The notes: a model not told the origin generated them from the sequence alone. 17,472 nt of DNA from an uncultured Bacteroides sp. (GCA_900755095.1 CAAEFE010000057.1:1-17472); one strand, 5' to 3'; numbered from the stretch's first letter, positions 7,985-14,450 are shown. Program-made: numbers and translations.

Positions 7985-9976
7985 TTACAATGCTTCTTTT
8001 ATTGTCTTTTTAATCAGCTCGTCATCAGCCAGATAAGGCATCGTTATATGATACCCTTCCGAATGTGATTCATTGAAAGCGTCACTAGTTTCCATTGCAT
8101 GCAGATTGCGGGCCCACGAACGGCGGGCCACTCCGCCCATCACATCCCAAAGCATAGCCGAGCGAAGTATCTCGTCTACCCGTTCGCTGCCGTCACATAC
8201 CATGCCGAAGCCGCCATTAATCGCTTTTCCGATACCGACTCCGCCGCCATTATGCAGGGCTACCAAGCTCATGCCACGCGCGCAGTTTCCGGCGAAACAC
8301 TGCACGGCCATATCAGCCATGACATTACTTCCGTCTTTGATATTCGATGTCTCACGGAAAGGCGAATCGGTTCCACTCACATCATGATGATCGCGGCCCA
8401 ACATGATCGGTCCTACTTCTCCCCGCCGTACCATTTCATTGAAACGGAGGGCGATATTCATTCTTCCTACGGCATCCTGATAGAGAATACGTGCCTGAGT
8501 ACCTACTACCAGCCTGTTCTTTTCGGCGTCGCGTATCCAGTTATAATTATCCAGATCCTGTCCCCGGCGATTGACATCAATGCACTCCATTGCGGCACGG
8601 TCCGTTTTTATCAGATCTTCGTGCCTACCGCTCAGACATACCCATCGGAAGGGGCCATAGCCATAATCAAAGAGTTGGGGTCCCATGATATCTTCTACAT
8701 AACTCGGCCATATAAATCCGTCTTTCTCATCAACTCCATTGCGGGAAATCTCTTTCACTCCGGCATCATAAATCGCTTTCATAAAGGAGTTGCCATAATC
8801 GAAGAAGTAAGTGCCGCATGCCACCAGTTTCCGGATTACCTCAAAATGGCGGCGCAAAGAAGCGTCTGCCAGACGACGGAACTGATCAGGAGATTCATGA
8901 AGAAGGCGGGTCCGCTCATCGAAAGTCAAGCCTGCGGGACAGTAGCCTCCTTCGTAAACGGCATGACAAGAGGTTTGATCGGACAAAAGTTCAATATGAA
9001 TCTGCTCGCGTTCCGCATATTCCAGCAAATCAACGACGTTGCCATGATAGGCTATCGAGCAAGGTTCCCGACGTTCCATCGCTTCTTTTGCCAGGCGGAA
9101 AGCTTCCGACAGGTCCTGTGTGACATGGCCTACCCATCCCTGCCGATAACGTGTTTCGATACGGGAGCTATCGACTTCGGCTATAATAGAGGCTGCTCCG
9201 GCTATTTCGGCTGCCTTTGGCTGTGCCCCGCTCATTCCTCCCAAACCGGAAGATACGAAGAGGTGACCACGCAAATCTTTGTCCTGCGGAATGCCGAGTT
9301 TCAATCGCCCGGCATTGAGTAATGTATTGAAAGTGCCATGAACAATACCCTGCGGACCGATATACATCCAGCCGCCCGCCGTCATCTGCCCATAGTTGGC
9401 AACTCCCATTTGTGCGGCAATGTGCCAGTCGTGCTGATTGTCGAACTGACCTATCATCATAGAGTTGGTAATAATAACGCGGGGAGCATCGGGACGGGAA
9501 CGAAACAGTCCCAACGGATGTCCGGACTCAATGACCAGTGTTCGCTCAGGAGTAAGTTCTTCGAGATATTGCTTGATCAGGAGGTATTGCATCCAGTTCT
9601 GACAAACTTGGCCGGTTTCACCATAAGTAACAAGTTCATAGGGATACAACGCGATATCAAAACAGAGATTGTTGTCAATCATTACTTGAAAGGCTTTGCC
9701 TTCCACACATTTGCCACGATATTCATCAATCGGCCTGGCTTTCAGATCGCCTGCGGGACGGAAGCGGTATCCGTAAATTCGCCCACGGGTACGCAATTCT
9801 TCCATAAATTCAGGTGCCAGTTGCTCATGCAATTCCAAGGGGATATAGCGCAATGCATTCTTCAATGCCGTAGCTGTCTGCGCCGGCGTAAGCATATAAC
9901 TACGGTCGGGGGCCCTCCGGATACCTTCTATGAAAGCTGGGTAGGGAGGTAACGTGTTGCCAAGAGTTATCTTCAT
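7985..9976 (-). CDS. hutU: Urocanate hydratase (long form)
   Basis: This 663-residue NAD-dependent lyase adds water to urocanate to give imidazolonepropionate, the second step, and is the promoter-proximal gene of the operon. Visible urocanase blocks are QMTAGGWMYIGPQGIVHGT (197-215), the NAD-binding segment SSGLGGMSGAQPKAAEIAGA (242-261), GPFRWVCLSG (441-450), GRDHHDVSGTDSPFRET (527-543), and LHNGGGVGIGKAINGGFG (574-591). It is about 100 residues longer than the Pseudomonas/Bacillus enzyme (about 555) and resembles the longer eukaryotic UROC1-type form. The classical Cys-containing signature is replaced by GTQARILY at 492-499. The start at 9976 is the only suitable ATG. Identity is secure; the subfamily statement is from family knowledge. 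Confidence 0.96.
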   Translation of the reverse strand: MKITLGNTLPPYPAFIEGIRRAPDRSYMLTPAQTATALKNALRYIPLELHEQLAPEFMEELRTRGRIYGYRFRPAGDLKARPIDEYRGKCVEGKAFQVMIDNNLCFDIALYPYELVTYGETGQVCQNWMQYLLIKQYLEELTPERTLVIESGHPLGLFRSRPDAPRVIITNSMMIGQFDNQHDWHIAAQMGVANYGQMTAGGWMYIGPQGIVHGTFNTLLNAGRLKLGIPQDKDLRGHLFVSSGLGGMSGAQPKAAEIAGAASIIAEVDSSRIETRYRQGWVGHVTQDLSEAFRLAKEAMERREPCSIAYHGNVVDLLEYAEREQIHIELLSDQTSCHAVYEGGYCPAGLTFDERTRLLHESPDQFRRLADASLRRHFEVIRKLVACGTYFFDYGNSFMKAIYDAGVKEISRNGVDEKDGFIWPSYVEDIMGPQLFDYGYGPFRWVCLSGRHEDLIKTDRAAMECIDVNRRGQDLDNYNWIRDAEKNRLVVGTQARILYQDAVGRMNIALRFNEMVRRGEVGPIMLGRDHHDVSGTDSPFRETSNIKDGSNVMADMAVQCFAGNCARGMSLVALHNGGGVGIGKAINGGFGMVCDGSERVDEILRSAMLWDVMGGVARRSWARNLHAMETSDAFNESHSEGYHITMPYLADDELIKKTIKEAL

Positions 9977-9999
9977 AATAAGCAGAATTAAGGATTACA

Positions 10000-10018
10000 A
10001 ACTGTAAGCAATACAGTT
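10000..10018. promoter_or_regulatory. 7-bp dyad in the hutU leader
   Basis: AACTGTA (10000-10006) and TACAGTT (10012-10018) form a perfect inverted repeat with a 5-base spacer, 24-42 bases upstream of the hutU ATG and just downstream of the proposed promoter. It could be an operator or a small leader hairpin. No regulator gene for the hut operon is visible in the window. Confidence 0.35.
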
Positions 10019-10030
10019 CTATAACTCTTC

Positions 10031-10062
10031 GCAATATAGAAAAAAAGAAGAGAAAAGACAAA
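10031..10062 (-). promoter_or_regulatory. Possible hut operon promoter
   Basis: On the minus strand TTTG (10062 to 10059) is followed after 20 bases, mostly pyrimidines, by TATATTGC (10038 to 10031). The spacing fits the Bacteroides consensus, but the -7 element matches only partly (TAnnTTTG). The predicted start near 10024 gives a leader of about 48 bases that contains the 10000-10018 dyad. Confidence 0.35.
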
Positions 10063-10096
10063 GGTTTTGGTAGATTTATTATCAGAAAGGTATTAT

Positions 10097-10744
10097 TTAT
10101 TCTTTCTGCTGCTCACCACACAGCATTTGCAGATACTTGAAGGTATGCTTCGCTTCCTGACTGTCTTTTGTAAGGTAGGCTTTTTTCCATTCCGGATGTT
10201 TTTCCAGCAGTTGCGCCATCTTTTCTCTTCCTACAAAATCAATCTTTCCGGTCTCACCGTTCAGCTCATAGCAGACCCGTTTAGTAACCAGACTTGAAGC
10301 AGCAAGAGCATCTCCCACATTTCCGCCCAGTTTCACATCATCTTCTTCTGCAAATGTCCCACCGATTACCGACCCTAATGGCATCGCACAGAAATAGATA
10401 TTTTTGCCCAACTGAACAGCCGGAGCATACCACGCCCCGAAACGCATCTTTTTATAACGCAACTTACGACAGTTGATAAATAAGTCTCCTTCAGAAGTAC
10501 GCACCGCAAAACAACGCTTCTTCAACTGGCGGCACATAGATTCATCATTGCCTGCCGTTATCCGGTAGTCAGCCCCGCCTGTCAATAGAATCTGGCTTCT
10601 GGAACGCTTCTCTACTCGCAACACTGCAAGGGTATCGCCATCTTGAACCATCAACTCTTTCAAGTTTGAATAAATGATATTCTGCGCAACTACCGGAAGG
10701 CTAATCACGCTTATCAGCAACCACAAAATATATCCTTTCTTCAT
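10097..10744 (-). CDS. Hypothetical secreted protein
   Basis: I do not recognise the function. The 215-residue product starts at 10744 rather than at the in-frame ATG 21 bases upstream (10765), because an AGGAGG Shine-Dalgarno lies 6 bases before the 10744 ATG, inside the longer frame. Residues 1-20 (MKKGYILWLLISVISLPVVA) are a signal peptide with likely cleavage before Gln21; there is no lipobox, so the protein is probably periplasmic or outer-surface. The mature part is basic (KKRCF, RKLRYKKMRFG), has four cysteines, and contains GKNIYFCAMPLGSVIGGTF. The C-terminal third is helical and charged (REKMAQLLEKHPEWKKAYLTKD). It is monocistronic: its own promoter is at 10784-10814, and hutU starts about 120 bases downstream in the same direction. 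It resembles Bacteroidales-restricted secreted hypothetical proteins. Confidence 0.75.
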   Translation of the reverse strand: MKKGYILWLLISVISLPVVAQNIIYSNLKELMVQDGDTLAVLRVEKRSRSQILLTGGADYRITAGNDESMCRQLKKRCFAVRTSEGDLFINCRKLRYKKMRFGAWYAPAVQLGKNIYFCAMPLGSVIGGTFAEEDDVKLGGNVGDALAASSLVTKRVCYELNGETGKIDFVGREKMAQLLEKHPEWKKAYLTKDSQEAKHTFKYLQMLCGEQQKE

Positions 10745-10783
10745 AAGCCATCCTCCTTTCTTCATTCAACGCCTTTTCGAGTG

Positions 10784-10814
10784 GAAAGTTATAAATTTTA
10801 GCGCATAAATGCAA
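10784..10814 (-). promoter_or_regulatory. Probable promoter of the secreted hypothetical protein gene
   Basis: On the minus strand TTG (10814 to 10812) is followed after exactly 20 bases by TAACTTTC (10791 to 10784), 7 of 8 positions to the Bacteroides -7 consensus TAnnTTTG. The predicted start near 10777 is about 33 bases before the chosen ATG at 10744. Confidence 0.5.
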
Positions 10815-10833
10815 GAATGGAAAAAGAAATGTT

Positions 10834-10871
10834 GAAAAAAGAAGCCAAGAAGCCCCTTTCGCCTTCTTGGC
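10834..10871 (-). terminator. Leftward intrinsic terminator in the divergent intergenic region
   Basis: GCCAAGAAG (10844-10852) and CTTCTTGGC (10863-10871) form a perfect 9-bp stem with a 10-base loop. On the minus strand the stem is followed by TTCTTTTTTCAAC, a normal U-tract. It lies just upstream of the promoter at 10784-10814, so it would stop a leftward transcript that begins to its right, where no gene is evident. Confidence 0.6.
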
Positions 10872-11018
10872 ACAGCACCTCTTACACACAATTATCCCGG
10901 AAGCAAGTCAATCGTCCCCGAAGTTTGTTTACTCATGAAATACGGTTTATGGTTCTTTTTATAATCTTATCTTGTCTTTTTTCATCCGGAATATCAGGCG
11001 TTAATACCTGAGTCGTCA

Positions 11019-11106
11019 GGGTTGACTAAAAAGTCGGTAGTATCTCCAATTCCCCTCCCTTCGGGAAGGAGAAGATTTAAGATACTACCGACTTTTTAGT
11101 CAGCCC
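11019..11106. repeat. 84-88 bp palindromic element with 23-bp perfect arms (bidirectional terminator or MITE-like)
   Basis: The arms 11023-11045 and 11080-11102 are exact reverse complements over 23 bases, beginning TGACTAAAAAGTCGG. The stem extends outward by a G-U pair and GGG/CCC (11019-11021 with 11104-11106). The 34-base loop contains its own hairpin, CTCCCTTCGGGAAGGAG. Each strand reads A-tract, stem, T-tract (GACTTTTTAG), the form of a bidirectional intrinsic terminator, yet the neighbouring genes diverge from this spot. A short non-autonomous inverted-repeat element (MITE or REP-like) is an equally good reading. Confidence 0.75.
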
Positions 11107-11215
11107 CATATCAACTATGAAAGAATAAGCTCCCGGGAACAACAGCAAATGAACGATTCATTATGCTATTATGCAGGCATGATTAATATATTCCGTCAGT
11201 AACAATAAATCGTTT

Positions 11216-11303
11216 CACGTACATGCTCCCATCAGTCCACGTACGTAAACTATTGAGCTCACATACGTAAACCGAACAGATCACGGACGTGAAACGAAAA
11301 TAT
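11216..11303. repeat. Four-unit tandem array, exact 22-bp period (CACGTACGTAAAC core)
   Basis: Units start at 11216, 11238, 11260 and 11282, each opening CAC and followed by an ACGT-centred core: CACGTACATGCTC, CACGTACGTAAAC, CACATACGTAAAC, CACGGACGTGAAAC. The second half of each unit diverges. Unit 1 also reads well in reverse orientation, which produces an 11-bp perfect dyad TCGTTTCACGT (11210-11220) / ACGTGAAACGA (11287-11297) bounding the array. The period of about two helical turns suggests repeated protein-binding sites on one DNA face. It lies about 500 bases upstream of the MutS-like gene. Confidence 0.7.
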
Positions 11304-11514
11304 GAAACGAACAAAATATATTAGTCAAACCTTGTTTACAGGTTAAGGTTGCCGAGTCTTGTCTTAATATAGGCGGCATACAGGAAGTAATATATGGTAT
11401 AAACAACGTACATTCATGCCTAAAAGGGAGTTCTTAACATAAATAGCCAAAGGCTTTAAAACAGTGCGCTTACCACTGATAATCAGCAAATTAACCGTAT
11501 TATCTATTAAAAAC

Positions 11515-11576
11515 AGGTGATAATAGAAAGCAGAAAAACATCTATTATCACCTTATTATCACCGGTTATTATCACC
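11515..11576. repeat. TATTATCACC cluster with a 13-bp perfect hairpin
   Basis: TATTATCACC occurs at 11543-11552, 11554-11563 and 11567-11576, with its exact reverse complement GGTGATAATA at 11516-11525. The inverted copy and the first direct copy extend to a perfect 13-bp stem (11515-11527 / 11541-11553) with a 13-base A-rich loop. It lies about 220-260 bases upstream of the MutS-like gene's promoter. Either a cluster of regulator sites or a structured RNA element. Confidence 0.65.
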
Positions 11577-11770
11577 ATTACTTGACTAATTATGAGACAC
11601 TTATCACGCAAAGGTGACAAGTGACAATAACAAAGTGTGTTTATTTCCTATGTAACTTTACTCTAAACCATCACAACTTGCTTCATCACCGATTACTGAA
11701 TGACCGTTAATAAAGAGTAAATCTGCTCTTTACAAAAACACGCTCCCATTCTGCCTTTTACGAATTATAT

Positions 11771-11778
11771 TACCTTTG
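11771..11778 (+). promoter_or_regulatory. -7 promoter element of the MutS-like gene
   Basis: TACCTTTG matches the Bacteroides -7 consensus TAnnTTTG at all fixed positions. The -33 region near 11748-11753 (TTCTG) is weak. The predicted start near 11785 gives a leader of only about 15 bases before the ATG at 11800, and it rules out the TTG at 11776 as the translation start. Confidence 0.6.
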
Positions 11779-11799
11779 TCCGAAAAGCAATATAATCGT

Positions 11800-13614
11800 A
11801 TGGAAAAACAAGAAAATATTATAGCAACCTATCAACAAATCATTCAGGAAACAGAAAAACAACTACAAAAAGCGCGGAAACGCATTCGCTATATCAGCCT
11901 TCTGAGACTGATCTTATTCGTAGAAGCAGTAGCCTCCGCCATTATTTTTTGGTCCGACGGATGGTTAAAACTCATCGTACTTACCGTACTTCCCATCATC
12001 GCTTTCATTTGGCTGGTGCAAAGCCACAACCGATGGTTTTACTGGAAAGATTATCTCAAAAAGAAAATAGAAATCAATCAGCAGGAACTACGAGCACTGC
12101 AATATGACTTTTCCGACTTCGACAACGGAAAGGAATACATCGATCCGTCTCACCTCTATACTTTCGACTTGGACATATTTGGCGAACACTCACTATTCCA
12201 GTATATCAATCGTACTTCGACCCCCATCGGCAAACAGCGTCTTGCCAACTGGTTCAATGCACATCTGGAAGAAAAAGAAGCTATCGAACAACGTCAGGAA
12301 GCGATTCGGGAACTATCTTCAGAACTTGAGTTTCGACAACAATTCCGCCTGCTCGGATTACTTTATAAAGGCAAGCCATCCGACACCTCTGCAATTAAAG
12401 AATGGGTCAACAGTCCGAGCGACTATCGGAAACACGCTTTCCTCCGTATCCTCCCGACAGCAGTAGGTATTATAAACCTCCTGTGTATCGGCGCAACGAT
12501 ACTGGGATTTCTCCCTGCAAGCATCAGCGGGATAGTATTTGCATGCTTTGTCGTATTCAGTTTTATCTTCTCAAAAGGAATAACCAAAATACAAGCGACG
12601 TATGGCGAAAAACTACAAATTCTGTCTACTTACGCCGACCAGATTCTCATCACCGAGAAAAAAGAGATGCACAGCCCTGCATTGCAACAACTGAAAGCCG
12701 AACTTACAAGCCAAAATCAAACAGCTTCCCAGTCCGTACATCGCCTTGCTAAACTCATGAATGCACTCGACCAGCGAGGTAATCTGCTAATGAGCACCAT
12801 CTTGAACGGCCTCCTATTTTGGGAACTCCGCCAAGTCATGCAAATCGAGAAATGGAAAGAAGCACACTCCGCAGATCTTCCCCGCTGGATCGAAGCTATC
12901 GGAGCAATTGATGCTTATTGTTCTCTTGCAACATTCTCATACAACCATCCGGATTACATCTATCCTCAAATAACTTCTCAGTCTTTCCATCTGCAAGCCG
13001 AAGCCTTAGGACATCCGCTCATGGACCGCAATAAATGTGTCCGCAATGGAATCGATATGGAGAAACGCCCGTTCTTTATCATTATTACCGGCGCCAACAT
13101 GGCAGGCAAAAGTACTTACCTGCGCACCGTAGGTGTCAACTACCTCTTGGCTTGCATTGGTGCTCCTGTATGGGCTGCGAAAATGGAAATATTTCCCGCT
13201 CGTCTTGTCACCAGCCTCCGGACAAGTGATTCACTCACCGACAATGAATCTTACTTCTTCGCCGAACTCAAACGACTGAAACTAATCATTGATAAACTCA
13301 AAGCCGGAGAAGAATTATTTATCATCCTTGATGAAATTCTGAAAGGAACTAACTCTATGGATAAACAGAAAGGTTCTTTTGCCTTAATCAAACAGTTCAT
13401 GAGCATGGATGCCAATGGTATTATCGCTACTCATGACCTACTGCTAGGCACACTAATAGATGCTTTTCCACAAAATATCCGGAATTATTGTTTCGAAGCG
13501 GACATTACCAACAACGAACTGACATTTTCATACCAGATGAGAAGCGGAGTCGCACAGAACATGAATGCGTGCTTCTTAATGAAAAAAATGGGGATTGCCG
13601 TCATCGACGGTTAA
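11800..13614 (+). CDS. Membrane-anchored MutS-like ATPase
   Basis: This 604-residue protein has the MutS ABC-type ATPase domain at its C-terminus: Walker A TGANMAGKST (430-439), the MutS helix with S-Y-F-F-A-E-L (484-490), Walker B LFIILDEILKGTNS (506-519), and the switch histidine in ATHD (543-546). A lever/core region with helical segments lies at about 120-210 and 265-400. Two hydrophobic hairpins, at about 33-74 and 217-258, predict four transmembrane segments. The mismatch-binding N-terminal domain of MutS is absent. A TTG 24 bases upstream (11776) is in frame but lies in the -7 element, so the ATG at 11800 is used. The family is annotated as 'MutS family DNA mismatch repair protein' in Bacteroidetes; a repair role is unproven, and a membrane-linked DNA or chromosome role is possible. 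The gene stands alone on the plus strand. Confidence 0.88.
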   Translation: MEKQENIIATYQQIIQETEKQLQKARKRIRYISLLRLILFVEAVASAIIFWSDGWLKLIVLTVLPIIAFIWLVQSHNRWFYWKDYLKKKIEINQQELRALQYDFSDFDNGKEYIDPSHLYTFDLDIFGEHSLFQYINRTSTPIGKQRLANWFNAHLEEKEAIEQRQEAIRELSSELEFRQQFRLLGLLYKGKPSDTSAIKEWVNSPSDYRKHAFLRILPTAVGIINLLCIGATILGFLPASISGIVFACFVVFSFIFSKGITKIQATYGEKLQILSTYADQILITEKKEMHSPALQQLKAELTSQNQTASQSVHRLAKLMNALDQRGNLLMSTILNGLLFWELRQVMQIEKWKEAHSADLPRWIEAIGAIDAYCSLATFSYNHPDYIYPQITSQSFHLQAEALGHPLMDRNKCVRNGIDMEKRPFFIIITGANMAGKSTYLRTVGVNYLLACIGAPVWAAKMEIFPARLVTSLRTSDSLTDNESYFFAELKRLKLIIDKLKAGEELFIILDEILKGTNSMDKQKGSFALIKQFMSMDANGIIATHDLLLGTLIDAFPQNIRNYCFEADITNNELTFSYQMRSGVAQNMNACFLMKKMGIAVIDG

Positions 13615-13619
13615 TCCCC
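13581..13619 (-). terminator. Leftward intrinsic terminator overlapping the 3' end of the MutS-like gene
   Basis: GGGGATT (13590-13596) pairs with AATCCCC (13613-13619), and CCGTC (13598-13602) pairs inside with GACGG (13606-13610) around an ATC loop, with G-U plus one bulge between. Read on the minus strand the hairpin is followed at once by ATTTTTTTC, so it is a textbook terminator for leftward transcription from 13805-14344. It contains the stop codon and last codons of the convergent MutS-like gene. For rightward transcription there is no U-tract. Confidence 0.75.
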
Positions 13620-13804
13620 ACATGTCAAATTATTCCTTAAAGCCTGCTTGTATCTAAGCTATTAAGACATAGAAGTGCGATATTCAGTAATTATCAATCC
13701 ATTATCCATTTATCCCTGCATCCCTGCACTTGACTATCTTAGAAATGATCTTCTGATGAATGACAATTCGCCATCAACATGAATACCATTTGGCATTAAG
13801 CACT

Positions 13805-14344
13805 TTAATTCAATTGACTTTTAGTCAGAAACGCAGCAACAGCTGCAGCTGCATCATTGGTAAAATAATGCACAGCAGTCACCGGCTGATATGTATAAGG
13901 TACAAACTGGAATAGCTGTACAGCTGCAAATTTATTATCAGCAGATAGTATCACGTCCATACGTATATTACCACTTGCCTCACTCTTAATCTTTGAATCC
14001 GCAGAAAATGAACCGGAATTAACAAGGTCAGTCAACTTGTCCATATGCTTCAGATCAAAGAAAATACTACGCTCTTTCGCTATGCTTCCTGTCGGTACAT
14101 AGACCACTTCTTTTGACTTCCAGAAAAGCCGGAATATACCTAAAAGGAACAATCCTGTTCCAAAGACCATCAGAGCCATACTGACAGTAGACGATTTATC
14201 TTCCAGTTCAAAAGTAGAAGCAAAAGATAAAATACCAATCAGTAACATTACACAAGAAATTAAAAGACCGGAGATACTCGTACGTTTAGCGATATCGGGA
14301 TGTGAAGATGCAAATATAGTAGCATCAATAGCTTGAGTTGCCAT
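13805..14344 (-). CDS. Hypothetical membrane protein with two transmembrane helices
   Basis: I do not recognise the function. The frame is open from 14401, but the ATG at 14344 (MATQAIDATIFASSHPDIAK) is preferred because the upstream 19 residues are a low-complexity read-in; there is no Shine-Dalgarno, only an A/T-rich leader. The 179-residue product has two adjacent predicted transmembrane helices (about 24-43 and 53-73), a short periplasmic or cytoplasmic turn (FELEDKSST) between, and a soluble C-terminal domain of about 100 residues ending in an Ala-rich helix (NDAAAAVAAFLTKSQLN). The C-terminal domain (IRMDVILSADNKFAAVQLFQFVPYTYQPVT) looks like a compact alpha/beta fold. It is convergent with the MutS-like gene, and the leftward terminator at 13581-13619 lies about 190 bases beyond its stop. 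Confidence 0.75.
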   Translation of the reverse strand: MATQAIDATIFASSHPDIAKRTSISGLLISCVMLLIGILSFASTFELEDKSSTVSMALMVFGTGLFLLGIFRLFWKSKEVVYVPTGSIAKERSIFFDLKHMDKLTDLVNSGSFSADSKIKSEASGNIRMDVILSADNKFAAVQLFQFVPYTYQPVTAVHYFTNDAAAAVAAFLTKSQLN

Positions 14345-14450
14345 AATATTGAAGTTTAAATTATTAGTAAAAATATGAAGATAATAAAGACTGACCGGCA
14401 CTATATAATTAACGCCAGCAATCCGTAAAATAATACCAATAAATAAACGT

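Larger units (their letters stand above)
10872..11770. other. Long structured intergenic region without a convincing gene
   Basis: About 0.9 kb between divergent genes with no reading frame I would call. It contains several distinct repeat structures: overlapping TCAGG/CCTGA/TCAGG hairpins (10994-11020), a 23-bp perfect palindromic stem (11023-11102), a four-unit 22-bp array (11216-11303) with an 11-bp dyad around it, a small dyad CTGAT-A-ATCAG (11476-11486), and a TATTATCACC cluster (11515-11576). The remaining A/T-rich stretches (about 11304-11475 and 11577-11770) show nothing recognisable. Candidates are regulatory DNA, one or more small RNAs, or remnants of mobile elements. Confidence 0.7.

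Noticed and set aside
8099..9322. 407-codon open frame on the plus strand opposite hutU
   Set aside because: It lies entirely antisense to a clear urocanase gene; the translation has no recognisable domain and no promoter or ribosome site precedes it. Long antisense frames are common opposite GC-balanced conserved genes.
10701..10889. 62-codon minus-strand frame overlapping the start of the secreted hypothetical gene
   Set aside because: It overlaps a better-supported gene in another frame on the same strand and spans that gene's promoter and an upstream terminator.
10817..11011. 64-codon plus-strand frame with a hydrophobic C-terminal segment, ending just before the long palindromic stem
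   Set aside because: There is no Shine-Dalgarno and only a weak TAAATTTT promoter-like sequence, its first codons coincide with the leftward terminator hairpin, and the composition is not convincing. Kept only as a remote possibility if RNA is found on the plus strand.
11216..11303. Possible short CRISPR array
   Set aside because: The period of 22 bases is too short for repeat plus spacer, the cores are only about 13 bases and imperfect, and no cas gene is nearby.
11776..11799. TTG start giving eight extra residues on the MutS-like protein
   Set aside because: The TTG is the last part of a perfect TACCTTTG -7 promoter element, so it should lie upstream of the transcript start; the ATG at 11800 follows.
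13679..13735. Imperfect tandem copies of ATCCCTGCA and of TTATCCATT in the MutS-like/hypothetical spacer
   Set aside because: Only two short copies of each in A/T-rich DNA; not distinguishable from chance.
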